Origin: Chitinophaga sp. 180180018-3
Lineage (GTDB): Bacteria; Bacteroidota; Bacteroidia; Chitinophagales; Chitinophagaceae
Assembly (NCBI RefSeq): GCF_037893185.1
Contig: NZ_CP140772.1
Location: 5,208,001 to 5,272,000, forward strand
Length of the DNA: 64,000 bases
Direction of reading: 5' to 3'
This document shows, piece after piece, positions 26,501 through 36,505 of the stretch (positions are counted from its first letter, which is position 1; the number at the start of each line of letters is the position of its first letter). The translations under genes were made by a program, and so were the position numbers. The notes beneath the pieces were generated by a model. The model saw only the letters and a program-made list of their open reading frames with translations. It made no database searches and was not told where the DNA came from.

Positions 26501-28927
26501 TCACTTCCCCGTAAACTCAAGCTTGTACCGTATTACAGGGTCATCCTTCTCCTCCGCACTGAATATATGCAGTATATAATACTTCCCATTCACCCAGTCA
26601 TTTACACTGTTGTCATAAAACGGACTTCCCGGATTTCCACTCTGCCCACCCGGATATATACCATACGCTTCCGTTTTATCAGACAACTGCACCACCATGC
26701 GCCACGACGGCCCATGCGTTGCTTTCGTCGCATTCACAATATGCTGCCCGCCTCCGGTGTACAAATGCTGCGCACTAAACGCCGGTATCCCCCGCGATAA
26801 ATGATTGATATCCGTTCCACGCGCCTTGCCCAACTCCAGCTTCCCCGCTTTATTCAACTCCGCCATCTCCAGCACGGTAGTAGCAAATGCACCCTGCACC
26901 AATCCTGATAAATTCTCCTTCTGAGGCGTGTTAATGTTGTCAATAAAATGAAACGATGTATCACGCAATAACAACTCCAATGTGGTGATCGCCTGCGGAT
27001 ACGCTAACACAGAACTATCGCTCGGATGCAGCTCATCCCGCCAGATTGTATCTTCCAAATGCCCCCATAAAGCATTGAAAATAGTTGCTGCCTTGCTATC
27101 CGGCGTAGCCATAAAATCCCACGAGGAGAGCAGCTGCCAGTACGGTTGCTGCTGCGCCGTGAGCGAAGCTGTATCTAAATGTTTCCTGATCATCGGCAAC
27201 GCCGCCGCTGCAAATAAATTCCTGGTATCCTTCTGCAACAGCTGCATATCAACCGGCGTAATAGCGCTCATCGCGGCGAGGCGCTCGTTGATCCGCGCAC
27301 CACGGTACAGATCATACTGCCCATACAGCGCATACGGATACGTGCTATCGGTAGCGCGCTGATTCGCGGAGCTCACGAAACCGCGCGCCGGGTTCTTAAT
27401 ATGCGGCACCTCCTCATGCGGGATATACCCCTGCCAGGCGAAGCTGCTGTCACTGCCCGGCATAATCCATTTGCCCTGGTTTTTCCAGCGGAGCGGATAC
27501 TGTCCGTTATGCCAGATGGCAATATCGCCCTGTTTATCGGCGAATACGAAGTTCTGCGCGGGGCAGGTGAATAAAGTAATCGCACTCACGTAGTCGTCGT
27601 AATTACGGGCTTTATTAAGGCGATTAAACGTGGCCAGTTCATTGGAAGGATCATGTGCTTTCCAGCGCATTGCCAGAAACGTTTGTCCCGCGGTTTTATC
27701 AGGGAACGTGTTATCAAACATCACAGGGCCGAATACGGTGTAGGCAACGGTGTCGTGCACGGTAACGCCGCCACGCACTTTGATATCTTCCACGCGGAGG
27801 TCTGCTTTGCGATAACTGCCGTTGAACAAATATTCAGCGAGGCCGTTACGAAACTGCATCCGGTAATAATCTTTCACATCTTCTTCGCCGTTGGTAACGC
27901 CCCAGGCAATGTGATCGTTGAAACCGATGATCACACCGGGTGCGCCGGGCAAAGAAGCGCCGTATACATTCATATCAGGCGTATGAATCTGTACTTCATA
28001 CCACAGCGAGGGGAGCGACAAACTCAGGTGCGGATCGCTGCACAGAATCGGTGCGCCCGACCGGGTTTTACTGCCTGCTACAGCCCAGTTGTTACTGCCA
28101 TTGGCCGGATCTGGTTTATCCATTCTGAATTTCATGAAGGCGGCATCAGCTGCTACAATGCTGTCCGCCGGCGCCACCGTTTTTTCAGAGGCTGCCGGAT
28201 AGGCCGTTCCTCGCGGGATGATAGGATCTGTAGCAGGGTGATAATCCGGGTACATCATATCGAAATCGGTCATGGAAAATAGCCTGCGGGCATTGGTAAA
28301 TTCCAGGTCGTTGCAGAATCCTGCAAGGTCGTAAGCCATGTATTTGAGCAGCAGAGCCGATTTGATGATATCCCAGTGCTCAGGGGCGTAGTCGAGTATT
28401 TTGTATTCCACCGGGTAAGTTGCCGGCGTAAGTGTGGATATATACGCATTCACTCCGGCTGCATAGGAGGTCACAGCGGTTTTGGTAACCGGGTCGGCCA
28501 GCATCTCCTTCACAGCATTTTCTGCGGCCGATACCATGCCCATACGGCGTTGGCGCCGGTCGTACTGAATCAGCTTAGGCCCCAGGATCTCCGACAGCCG
28601 CCCTCCTGCTGCATAGGTTTGCAACTCCATTTGCCAGAGGCGGTCGCGGGCCGTAATATACCCCTGCACATAGAACGCATCTGCTTCGTTATCGGCGAAG
28701 ATATGCGGCACCATGCGGTCGTCGTACCATACTTCTGTTTTTCCGGAAAGCCCCGGCAATACGAAATGTTCACGCGGGAATTCCCCGATGGGCTCTGCGT
28801 TGCGCCAGAAGCCCGTCTGTGGACTCAATAACTTTCCCAGGGGCGGGATCTGCCCCATCTTGGTGTTAAGCACATAGGTGAGCGATAAGGTAATTGCTGC
28901 TGTAATGGCTGCCGGAATGATTCTCAT
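26501..28927 (-). CDS. Penicillin-acylase-family (Ntn) hydrolase
   Basis: 808 residues. N-terminal signal or membrane anchor (about 1-20), then the alpha part with 'EVWYDDRMVPHIFADNEADAFYVQGY', a family hallmark. Self-cleavage is expected before S278 within 'NGSNNWAV', which frees the N-terminal serine nucleophile. Downstream are 'PILCSDPHL' and 'GVIIGFNDHIAWGVTN', also conserved. Such periplasmic enzymes cleave amide bonds in penicillins, acyl-homoserine lactones or cyclic lipopeptides; the sequence does not say which. Single gene between tRNA-Lys and bioF. Confidence 0.93.
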   Translation of the reverse strand: MRIIPAAITAAITLSLTYVLNTKMGQIPPLGKLLSPQTGFWRNAEPIGEFPREHFVLPGLSGKTEVWYDDRMVPHIFADNEADAFYVQGYITARDRLWQMELQTYAAGGRLSEILGPKLIQYDRRQRRMGMVSAAENAVKEMLADPVTKTAVTSYAAGVNAYISTLTPATYPVEYKILDYAPEHWDIIKSALLLKYMAYDLAGFCNDLEFTNARRLFSMTDFDMMYPDYHPATDPIIPRGTAYPAASEKTVAPADSIVAADAAFMKFRMDKPDPANGSNNWAVAGSKTRSGAPILCSDPHLSLSLPSLWYEVQIHTPDMNVYGASLPGAPGVIIGFNDHIAWGVTNGEEDVKDYYRMQFRNGLAEYLFNGSYRKADLRVEDIKVRGGVTVHDTVAYTVFGPVMFDNTFPDKTAGQTFLAMRWKAHDPSNELATFNRLNKARNYDDYVSAITLFTCPAQNFVFADKQGDIAIWHNGQYPLRWKNQGKWIMPGSDSSFAWQGYIPHEEVPHIKNPARGFVSSANQRATDSTYPYALYGQYDLYRGARINERLAAMSAITPVDMQLLQKDTRNLFAAAALPMIRKHLDTASLTAQQQPYWQLLSSWDFMATPDSKAATIFNALWGHLEDTIWRDELHPSDSSVLAYPQAITTLELLLRDTSFHFIDNINTPQKENLSGLVQGAFATTVLEMAELNKAGKLELGKARGTDINHLSRGIPAFSAQHLYTGGGQHIVNATKATHGPSWRMVVQLSDKTEAYGIYPGGQSGNPGSPFYDNSVNDWVNGKYYILHIFSAEEKDDPVIRYKLEFTGK

Positions 28928-28931
28928 AGTG

Positions 28932-28963
28932 CAAATTCAGATGTACTATGAAAATACACCAAA
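28932..28963 (-). promoter_or_regulatory. Candidate promoter of the acylase gene
   Basis: TTTG at 28960-28963, 20 bases, then TGAATTTG at 28932-28939, close to TAnnTTTG. The -7 box ends only 4 bases before the ATG at 28927, which implies a leaderless or very short-leader mRNA if real. Confidence 0.4.
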
Positions 28964-28969
28964 TTTGTA

Positions 28970-30076
28970 TTACGACCCTAATACTTTTAGAAGACGGTTT
29001 ACTTCATCGGCTGTATTATAGCTATGTAACACAATGCGAAGGCGTTCTGCCCCTTTCGGTACCGTCGGATGCAGAATGGGCCTTACATCCAGCCCTGCTG
29101 CCTGCAGCTGTGCGGCTACTTTCCGGGCATGCTCATTTCCTCTCGTAAGCAGCGCCTGTATGGGTGTATTGCCTGGCAGCAACTCTGCTCCCGGCAGTCC
29201 TTCCCGCAGCTGCGAAATGAGGTCAGCTAAATGTTGCCGCGCATTTTGCATGTACGGGAATGCGGCATATCCTGCTTCTATCGCTGCCAGTGAGGCCGGA
29301 GGAAGTGCTGTTGTATAGATAAAAGATCGGGAGAAGTTAATAAGATATTCTTTCAGCTCACCGGAACCCAATACCACTGCACCGTGGCAGCCTACTGCTT
29401 TCCCGAAGGTATGCACCCGCGCAAAGCACGCTGCCGCTAATCCCAGCTCCTGCACCAGTCCCTCGCCTCTTTCCCCGACAACTCCGGTTGCGTGTGCTTC
29501 GTCTACAATCAGGTGCGCGCCATACTGCGCACAAAGTTGCGCAATTGCCGCCAGTGGCGCCAGATCCCCGTCCATCGAGTACACCGATTCCACCGCCACG
29601 AAAATATTCCCCGCCGCATTCCGCAGCTTCTTTTCAAGATCTTCCGGATCGTTGTGCAGAAAGGAAAACGACTGCGCCATCGATAACCGCACGCCATCCC
29701 TGACAGACGCATGTATCAGCTGATCGTAGATGATCGTATCTCCTCTCCTGCCAATGCAGGAAAACAGCCCCAGGTTAGCGTCGTAGCCGGAGTTATACAA
29801 CAGCCCTGCAGCTGCGTCGTGAAACAATGCCAGGTCTTTTTCTACCGACATCATCCACTCATAATTCCCTGCCAGCAGCCGCGATCCGGTGCTCCCATGC
29901 GCCGGATGCCGCTCCTCCATCAGTGTACGGATGGTGGTACGCACGTCCGCACTCCGGGCCAGTCCCAGGTAATCGTTGGAGCAAAAATCCACCAGCCCGC
30001 TGGTAAGCCGCAGCTCGCGGTACAACTGCTGTTCCTTGCGCTCCTCCAGCAGTTTCGTCAGAAAAGAAGTACTCAT
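28970..30076 (-). CDS. bioF: 8-amino-7-oxononanoate synthase-like PLP enzyme
   Basis: 368 residues from the ATG at 30076, chosen over one 7 codons upstream because 'MSTSFLTKLLEERKEQQLYR' fits the family start. Fold type I PLP enzyme of the alpha-oxoamine synthase family: 'DFCSNDYLGLA', 'HGSTGSRLLAGN', 'DEAHATGVVGERGEG', and the Schiff-base lysine in 'HTFGKAVGCHGAV'. BioF condenses pimeloyl-ACP with alanine in biotin synthesis. No other biotin gene is in the window, so a different acyl-CoA/amino acid pair (as in sphingolipid or ketone synthesis) cannot be ruled out. Divergent from miaE with 80 bases between. Confidence 0.82.
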   Translation of the reverse strand: MSTSFLTKLLEERKEQQLYRELRLTSGLVDFCSNDYLGLARSADVRTTIRTLMEERHPAHGSTGSRLLAGNYEWMMSVEKDLALFHDAAAGLLYNSGYDANLGLFSCIGRRGDTIIYDQLIHASVRDGVRLSMAQSFSFLHNDPEDLEKKLRNAAGNIFVAVESVYSMDGDLAPLAAIAQLCAQYGAHLIVDEAHATGVVGERGEGLVQELGLAAACFARVHTFGKAVGCHGAVVLGSGELKEYLINFSRSFIYTTALPPASLAAIEAGYAAFPYMQNARQHLADLISQLREGLPGAELLPGNTPIQALLTRGNEHARKVAAQLQAAGLDVRPILHPTVPKGAERLRIVLHSYNTADEVNRLLKVLGS

Positions 30077-30156
30077 AGTTCTGCTTTTGCGACGCACAAT
30101 TTAAACTTTGCCTTTATCTTCGCAAAAAAGCCGCAAGGCCAGCTATTATTTTCATT

Positions 30157-30753
30157 ATGAGCAAAGTATCTATTCTCGGATTAAAACTGCCTACAGATCC
30201 GCGCTGGGTGAACCTGGCAGCTATTTCTTTACACGATATTCTTACCGATCACGCCTATTGCGAACAAAAAGCAGCCTCCTCTGCTATTTCGCTGATTCAG
30301 CGTTATCCCTCCAGAATAAAGCTCGTGGAAGAACTGGCGCCCATCGTTACGGAGGAATGGGGGCATTTCCGGCAGGTACTGGCTGAAATGAAAAAACGCG
30401 GTCTTTCCCTGGGTAAGCAACGAAAAGATGATTACGTGAATGCGCTGATGGAGCGCCGCTCCAAAGGAGGCCATCCCGATGATGCTTTTTTAGATGCACT
30501 GCTCATCTTTGCCCTCATAGAAGCCCGCAGCGCCGAGCGTTTCCGCCTGCTGAGTGAAGGACTGGAAGATGAATACCTGCGCGAATTTTATCGCAAATTC
30601 ATGATATCAGAGGCCGGCCATTACCGGCTCTTTATAGATCTGGCCAACGAATATTTCCCCGAAGAAAAAGTACGTACCCGCTGGCAGGAATGGCTTAAAA
30701 TGGAAGCCGACATCCTGAAAAATATCGAAGTGCGGGGCGATCGTATGCACTGA
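30157..30753 (+). CDS. miaE: tRNA-(ms2io6A)-hydroxylase MiaE
   Basis: 198 residues. Ferritin-like di-iron four-helix bundle with iron ligands visible in 'EQKAASSA', 'EEWGHF', 'EARSAERF' and 'SEAGHYRLF', that is E...E..H twice. It hydroxylates the isopentenyl group of ms2i6A37 in tRNA. Its stop codon touches the stop of the convergent patatin gene with no base between, so the transcripts must overlap. Confidence 0.93.
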   Translation: MSKVSILGLKLPTDPRWVNLAAISLHDILTDHAYCEQKAASSAISLIQRYPSRIKLVEELAPIVTEEWGHFRQVLAEMKKRGLSLGKQRKDDYVNALMERRSKGGHPDDAFLDALLIFALIEARSAERFRLLSEGLEDEYLREFYRKFMISEAGHYRLFIDLANEYFPEEKVRTRWQEWLKMEADILKNIEVRGDRMH

Positions 30754-33024
30754 TCAGAAGCTAAAGCCCATGTTCACATAAAACTTTAGCTGACCGGATT
30801 GATCGCTGTACATCATAGTAGCTTCCAATGGCCCCAGCCGGGTGTTATAGCCCGCGCCCAGCCCGTAGCCACTGAGATATTTGTAGCGGTTACCGCCTGA
30901 AATTTCTCCATCGTATACAGCGCCGCCTATCCGTGGAATAGCGTAGAAGTTTTTGTAGAATTCATACTGCCAGGCTAACTGCACAGCGCCGATCCGGGGA
31001 GTAACTACCTCTCCTTCATACAAACCAATAAATGGCACCTGGTTACGCATGATATTAGTAACACCTCCTACAACAAAACCATTCACCATCGATTCGCTGT
31101 AGTTAAGGTTATAGCTGATATTACCATTCAGTTCCAGGGCCGATTTACGACCCACCGGAATATAGTATTTGGCATTCAGCACAAACCGCTCATAGTCGCC
31201 GAATTTTACGCCCATACTATCAAGGTCTAATTCTTCCCCATTGTTACGCACCTTAATACCGGGATGCTGGTTATAGATGTACCCCGATTCAAAATTGAGC
31301 AGCAAACCTTTGGTAGGATAGTTCTTCTGGTTAAGTGAGTTAACGCCATAGGTGATATAGGTATTCAGCTGGTTGGTACTGCCACGCACTTCCAGGAAAG
31401 GCGAAAACTGCGGTTTAAATTTAATATACTCCCAGCGGGTACCTCCTCCTATCGCCATATCCTTGCCGAACATATACTGCACATCCATATTCACGTTGAA
31501 GTACTTATTGCGATAGGGCTGCAGCTTGTCAAAATTATCATCGTAGATAGTGAGACTGTTATTTTCGTAGTAAGTACTCAGCCCGAATCCAAATGTTCTG
31601 CTACGCCCCAGGTATTTAAAGTATTCCGCTTCCAGCCGCGGATTTTCACTGATAGCCGCTCTCACAAAGGAACGGGAATTGGGCACAATGAAATTACGCT
31701 GCGTGAGGTTGATGATGGCATTGGCGCCGGTAAACGTATTATAGTTGAGTGCCACCTTCACATAGGTCAGCGGGTTTTCTTCTACCTGTATTTCCATTCT
31801 GCTTCTGCCATACCCTTCCGGAGCAAGGTTATAGGTAATGAGCTTGAAGAAGCGGGTACCGTATACTTTCAGGATAGCCGCTCTTAGCTGTGCCTGTGAA
31901 TAACATTCATTTGGTTTGAGATGTAAACGCTGCAGGAAAAACTTCTTATCTACATGTACCAGCCCGCTTACTTCAATACTACTCAGCTCCACGTCGGTCG
32001 CAAATGGCAGCCGGTCGGCCACAAACGGATGCTCCGGATACAATGCATTTAACGAATCGGCCAGGTGTTTGAATACCGGGTACATTTCCTGTCCCTTTTT
32101 CCGGCCGATTTCAATAATGGAATCCACACTCCCGAAACTGGCTGCAGAATAGTTTTCCAGCTCGTTTTTCATCGGCACATAAATATCCGTTTGCTTAATA
32201 GCCTTGTTAAAATCTTCTGCATCTTTATAAAATCCCAGCTGGTAAAGGATATCAAAAGGCGTTTGCAAATGCTCCGCTTTGCGCAATCCTCCGGAAACAT
32301 TGGAACCGATCACGATGTCTGCGCCCATTTCTTTGGCAGTGATCACCGGGAAATTGCGTACCACACCGCCATCCACCAGTTTACGGTTACCTATTTTTAC
32401 TGCGGTGAAGATAGATGGGATGGCCATACTGGCACGGATACTCGTCACTATTTCGCCGGTATCGAGTGTCACGATCTGCCCCGTAGCTACGTCGGTGGCT
32501 ATACATTTAAAAGGAATATTGAAGTCCTGGAAATTTTTCACATCCTTCACCGGCCAGCAGAGCTTGGCCAGCTCCATCCACAGCGCTTCGCCGGAAATTA
32601 CGCCGGATGCGAGTTTAGGCTTACCATATTCAAATGGTATCTCAATAATATACCTGTTATACTCTTTCTTTTCTTCATAGGAAATGGCGGTAAGCACCGG
32701 CTGATTGGTAAAGAGGCTGTTCCACCCGAGCTTACGGGCCTCTGCTTCAATCATTTTACCGGAGTACCCCATGGCATACAACGAACCTACGATACTGCCC
32801 ATGCTGGTACCTGTCAGCAAATCAATCTTCAAACCTGCACTGTCTATTGCTTCCAGTATGCCGATGTGCGCAAGCCCCCTTGCCCCGCCACCACTTAAAG
32901 TGAGCGCAACCCTGGGCCTTCCGTTGACGGTACGTTGTGCCGACACGATTTGATTGCCCGCAAAAAAAACTAGCAACAGTACGCTGATTATCCGGTTAAA
33001 TTGAGCTATTGATCCCTGCTTCAT
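30754..33024 (-). CDS. Patatin-like phospholipase with outer-membrane beta-barrel
   Basis: 756 residues. Signal peptide (1-29); patatin domain with oxyanion loop 'SGGGARG' (44-50), nucleophile S74 in GTSMG and catalytic Asp near 219 in 'LVDGGVVRNFP'. From about 345 there is a POTRA-like segment ('VELSSIEVSG'), and from about 410 a Omp85/surface-antigen beta-barrel ending in 'MGFSF'. This is the PlpD (type Vd autotransporter-like) layout: a lipase carried through its own barrel. The full catalytic dyad is present. Convergent, stop-to-stop with miaE. Confidence 0.94.
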   Translation of the reverse strand: MKQGSIAQFNRIISVLLLVFFAGNQIVSAQRTVNGRPRVALTLSGGGARGLAHIGILEAIDSAGLKIDLLTGTSMGSIVGSLYAMGYSGKMIEAEARKLGWNSLFTNQPVLTAISYEEKKEYNRYIIEIPFEYGKPKLASGVISGEALWMELAKLCWPVKDVKNFQDFNIPFKCIATDVATGQIVTLDTGEIVTSIRASMAIPSIFTAVKIGNRKLVDGGVVRNFPVITAKEMGADIVIGSNVSGGLRKAEHLQTPFDILYQLGFYKDAEDFNKAIKQTDIYVPMKNELENYSAASFGSVDSIIEIGRKKGQEMYPVFKHLADSLNALYPEHPFVADRLPFATDVELSSIEVSGLVHVDKKFFLQRLHLKPNECYSQAQLRAAILKVYGTRFFKLITYNLAPEGYGRSRMEIQVEENPLTYVKVALNYNTFTGANAIINLTQRNFIVPNSRSFVRAAISENPRLEAEYFKYLGRSRTFGFGLSTYYENNSLTIYDDNFDKLQPYRNKYFNVNMDVQYMFGKDMAIGGGTRWEYIKFKPQFSPFLEVRGSTNQLNTYITYGVNSLNQKNYPTKGLLLNFESGYIYNQHPGIKVRNNGEELDLDSMGVKFGDYERFVLNAKYYIPVGRKSALELNGNISYNLNYSESMVNGFVVGGVTNIMRNQVPFIGLYEGEVVTPRIGAVQLAWQYEFYKNFYAIPRIGGAVYDGEISGGNRYKYLSGYGLGAGYNTRLGPLEATMMYSDQSGQLKFYVNMGFSF

Positions 33025-33168
33025 TGTAATTGATTGGCCCCTATTAAAGATAATGCTTTATAAGATTCAGTGGCATAGCATGGCTTTTTTTTACGGCCGG
33101 CTTGCACCCATTGTAAATATTTATTATCTTATTCCCTGCTTAAAACCAAAGGCTACTACTCCACAAAT

Positions 33169-34635
33169 ATGAAAAACACGCTTACTTCTCCTTCGAAAAA
33201 CATCTGGCAGGTTATCCTGGCATCGTCTGCCGGAACATTGATAGAATGGTACGATTTCTACATCTTTGGCTCTTTGTCTGCTATCATTGCCGAAAAGTTC
33301 TTTCCACCCAGCAACCCGCAGCTGGCCTACATTGCCACGCTGGCTACCTTTGCGGTGGGCTTCATTGTTCGCCCGTTCGGCGCCATCGTATTCGGCCGAC
33401 TCGGCGATCTGACCGGCCGTAAATATACCTTCCTGCTTACCCTGCTGATCATGGGCGGCTCTACTTTCGCCATCGGCCTGATTCCCAGCTACCACAGCAT
33501 CGGGGTGCTGGCGCCCATGCTGGTACTGTTACTCCGGCTCCTGCAGGGCCTGGCGCTCGGCGGTGAATATGGCGGTGCAGCTACCTATGTGGCGGAACAT
33601 TCGCCGGATAACCGCAGAGGTTATTATACCAGCTTTATCCAAACTACGGCTACCCTGGGCCTGTTTGTATCGCTGGGCGTAATCCTGCTCACCCGTAGCC
33701 TCATGACCCCAGCCGATTTCAACAACTTCGGCTGGCGTATTCCTTTCCTCTTATCGGTGCTGCTGGTGATCATGTCATATTACATACGTATACGCCTGCA
33801 GGAATCGCCCATGTTCGTGCAAATGAAAAAGGAAGGAAAAACCTCCACCAATCCCATCAAAGAAAGCTTTGCCAATAAAGAAAACCTGAAACTGGTACTG
33901 ATTGCGTTGTTCGGCGCGGCCATGGGCCAGGGCGTGATCTGGTATACCGGGCAGTTTTATGCACTGTCGTTTCTCCAGAAAACCATGAACATCGAGTTCG
34001 TACAATCGAACATCATCATCGCAGTGGCACTGCTGCTGGGCACACCGTTCTTTATTTATTTCGGCTCTCTATCCGACCGTATCGGCCGCAAAAAAATCAT
34101 GCTCACCGGTATGCTACTCGCCGCCCTGGCCTATTATCCTATCTATAAAGCGATGGATACCATCGGCGATATCAAACAAAAAACGGAACAAAAAGAACTG
34201 TACAAAATAGAAAGCAACACGTCAAAAAACGATGCCGGCCTGCTGGTTACTGAAACCACCCGCGTATACAGCTACACCGATGGCAGCACCCTGAAAGCTA
34301 CTGATAATAAGAAAGAACTCACCGTTAGCTCGCTGAACGCCGCATGGCTGGTGTTGCTCATCTTTGTACAGGTTCTCTTCGTAACAATGGTTTATGCACC
34401 CATTGCGGCTTTCCTGGTGGAGCTGTTCCCCACGCGCATACGGTACACTTCCATGTCGCTGCCTTATCATATCGGTAATGGTGTTTTCGGGGGCTTGCTG
34501 CCCACCATATCCACCATACTGGTTACCAATACGGGCAATCACCTGGCCGGACTTATCTACCCGATCGGTATTGCGCTGATCTGTTTTGTAGTAGGTTTGT
34601 TTACGTTGAAAGACAGGAAAACAATTTTGCCTTAG
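33169..34635 (+). CDS. MFS transporter of the metabolite:H+ symporter (MHS) type
   Basis: 488 residues, 12 predicted helices. 'AGTLIEWYDFYIFGSLSAII' and 'GRLGDLTGRKYTF' are hallmarks of the MHS subfamily (proline/betaine, citrate, ketoglutarate and shikimate carriers). 'RLLQGLALGGEYGGAATYV' is also typical. An extra hydrophilic loop of about 60 residues, near 325-385 ('KQKTEQKELYKIES'), lies between two C-terminal helices. The substrate is not deducible. The stop overlaps that of the convergent GSCFA gene by 4 bases. Confidence 0.92.
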   Translation: MKNTLTSPSKNIWQVILASSAGTLIEWYDFYIFGSLSAIIAEKFFPPSNPQLAYIATLATFAVGFIVRPFGAIVFGRLGDLTGRKYTFLLTLLIMGGSTFAIGLIPSYHSIGVLAPMLVLLLRLLQGLALGGEYGGAATYVAEHSPDNRRGYYTSFIQTTATLGLFVSLGVILLTRSLMTPADFNNFGWRIPFLLSVLLVIMSYYIRIRLQESPMFVQMKKEGKTSTNPIKESFANKENLKLVLIALFGAAMGQGVIWYTGQFYALSFLQKTMNIEFVQSNIIIAVALLLGTPFFIYFGSLSDRIGRKKIMLTGMLLAALAYYPIYKAMDTIGDIKQKTEQKELYKIESNTSKNDAGLLVTETTRVYSYTDGSTLKATDNKKELTVSSLNAAWLVLLIFVQVLFVTMVYAPIAAFLVELFPTRIRYTSMSLPYHIGNGVFGGLLPTISTILVTNTGNHLAGLIYPIGIALICFVVGLFTLKDRKTILP

Positions 34636-35603
34636 GCAAACACCTTCAGCAGATCCTGCAGATCCACTTCGGGATGTTGGCTAATCAACTGCTGCACTTT
34701 TCCCGCATAGGTATGCAGGAACTGCTGATGCTGCTGACTTTCCGGGCTAAACGGGCGATGCCCCGCGGCCCGGTTCAGTTCTGCTATCTGGTGAAGCAAC
34801 TCCTGGCTGGCCGGACTGATACAGGCTTTCACCACCTGTTCCCATACGTAGTTAATGGCTAACTCGTTCGGATGTACGAGATCTTCCTTATAAAAGCGGT
34901 AATCACGCAGATCATCTATCACCAGTTCATAAGCAGGGAAATAATACAGGCGGTTAAATTTATTAACAAGATGATGAACCGCCTGCAGCAGTATTGCTTT
35001 GCTGAGATTATTTTCCACTACTCCATCGCGGATGTAACGGACCGGACTAACGGTGAAGAGTATATTAATTTTTTTGTTCCGGAAGAATAACCGGTGAAGC
35101 GTGTTATCGAGTGCGGTCACCACCTCATCTACCGTGAGCAGGCGCTTGTAGAAATTACCGCCCGGTACCTTGTGACAGTTGCCCACCATCCGGTTGTTTT
35201 CTTTCAGCACATAGGCATGCGCCGATCCGAGGGTGAGTATCAGCCAGTCGGCCTGTTCAATGGCCTGGGTAGCAGCTGTTTGCTGTTGTGTAATATTCTC
35301 CAGCGCGGCTTCCGGCGTCAGCGCCGAAAACCGGCTATGATGATCCCAGCTGTTCCAGCTATCGTTGTGCTGGAAAAGATCTTCTTTTGTATAGATTTTT
35401 CCGTCAAGGTAACTGTTCAGTGCTTTGGTGATGCTCAGCGGGTTATAGAGGATACCATGAGGATTGATGAGGGTATTGAAGCGATGTTCCCTTAACTTAC
35501 CACCGATCTCTTCTGCGAAGCAGGAGCCCATCAGCAGCAGCTGCTGGCCATACTTCATATCGGCCTGCAATGGTGTAACCGGGAAACTCAAATGAAACTG
35601 CAT
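34632..35603 (-). CDS. GSCFA-domain protein
   Basis: 323 residues. It carries the family name motif GSCFAEEIG near the N-terminus (about 27-35) and 'NPHGILYNPLSI', 'LILTLGSAHAY', 'FTVSPVRYIRDG' and 'DLVHPNELAINYVWE', which together outline a SGNH-like hydrolase (Ser in GSCF, Asp/His in DLVHP). The GSCFA family is found mostly in Bacteroidota and Proteobacteria and has no settled function. It is 14 bases downstream of the HMG-CoA lyase gene and probably in that operon. Confidence 0.92.
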   Translation of the reverse strand: MQFHLSFPVTPLQADMKYGQQLLLMGSCFAEEIGGKLREHRFNTLINPHGILYNPLSITKALNSYLDGKIYTKEDLFQHNDSWNSWDHHSRFSALTPEAALENITQQQTAATQAIEQADWLILTLGSAHAYVLKENNRMVGNCHKVPGGNFYKRLLTVDEVVTALDNTLHRLFFRNKKINILFTVSPVRYIRDGVVENNLSKAILLQAVHHLVNKFNRLYYFPAYELVIDDLRDYRFYKEDLVHPNELAINYVWEQVVKACISPASQELLHQIAELNRAAGHRPFSPESQQHQQFLHTYAGKVQQLISQHPEVDLQDLLKVFA

Positions 35604-35617
35604 GTATATTACTTGAT

Positions 35618-36466
35618 CTATATAAAAACGGAATTAGCCAGTTGCTGCGCTCCGCGCAGGGCCGGCATGTTGAGGGAAAGCGGCTCACGGTGCTCTTCAC
35701 AAAAGGCAATCAGGTTTTCTGTGGCGAGGTTCCCTACCAGCTCATCTTCCGCCATCGGGCAACCGCCGATGCCGCGGATGGAGCTGTCGAAACGCGTGCA
35801 GCCATGCTCGTAGGCAGCCAGCACTTTTTCTTTCCAGTTATTCGGCCCAGCGTGCAGATGCGCACCTATTTCCACGCCGGGGTAAGCCGGCACGAGGTGA
35901 CTAAACAGCTGCTTCACCGTTTCCGGCGCAGCCAGGCCCACCGTGTCAGCCAGGGAAATGATCCCTATCTCCAGCTTCACCATCTCTTCTACCCATCTCA
36001 ATACAATTTCCGGACTGTAAGGATCTCCATAAGGATTACCAAATCCCATGGAGATGTATACCACCAGCTCTTTCCGGTTTTTGATACACAGCTCCTGGAT
36101 GGTATTTACCTGCTCCAGCGATTCTGCGATGGTTTTATTGGTATTTCTTAACTGAAAAGTTTCGGAAACAGAAAAAGGATATCCGAGATAGCTGATTTCA
36201 TCAAATGCCACTGCATCTTCAGCCCCCCGCACATTGGCCACAATGGCCAGCAGCTTGCTCGACGAGCCGGTCAGCTGCAGGCGGGGCAGTACCTCCCGGG
36301 TGTCCGCCATTTGGGGAATGAATTTGGGAGATACAAAACTGCCAAAGTCGATGGTATCAAAACCGACCCTGAGTAATGCATTCAGGTACGCTACCTTTTC
36401 ATCTGTACTAATCATCCGGTGCCATCCCTGCATGGCATCGCGCGGGCATTCGACTAATTTTAGCAT
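35618..36466 (-). CDS. Hydroxymethylglutaryl-CoA lyase
   Basis: 282 residues. HMGL-like TIM barrel: 'KLVECPRDAMQGW' with the catalytic Arg-Asp pair, 'ADTVGLAAPETV', the metal-binding 'GAHLHAGPNNW', and the signature 'GIGGCPMAEDELVGNLATE' with the active-site Cys. It splits HMG-CoA to acetoacetate and acetyl-CoA, the last step of leucine breakdown. No other leucine-degradation gene is nearby. Same strand as rlmB upstream (39 bases) and the GSCFA gene downstream. Confidence 0.92.
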   Translation of the reverse strand: MLKLVECPRDAMQGWHRMISTDEKVAYLNALLRVGFDTIDFGSFVSPKFIPQMADTREVLPRLQLTGSSSKLLAIVANVRGAEDAVAFDEISYLGYPFSVSETFQLRNTNKTIAESLEQVNTIQELCIKNRKELVVYISMGFGNPYGDPYSPEIVLRWVEEMVKLEIGIISLADTVGLAAPETVKQLFSHLVPAYPGVEIGAHLHAGPNNWKEKVLAAYEHGCTRFDSSIRGIGGCPMAEDELVGNLATENLIAFCEEHREPLSLNMPALRGAQQLANSVFI

Positions 36467-36505
36467 AACAGATCCTTTTTCGCCTGGGCCCGGAGGCCCG
36501 GTGTA

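Noticed and set aside
36484..36503. 7-base-pair GC hairpin between rlmB and HMG-CoA lyase as a terminator
   Set aside because: It has no T-run on the minus strand (GAAAAAGG follows), and the genes look co-transcribed, so I did not call it.
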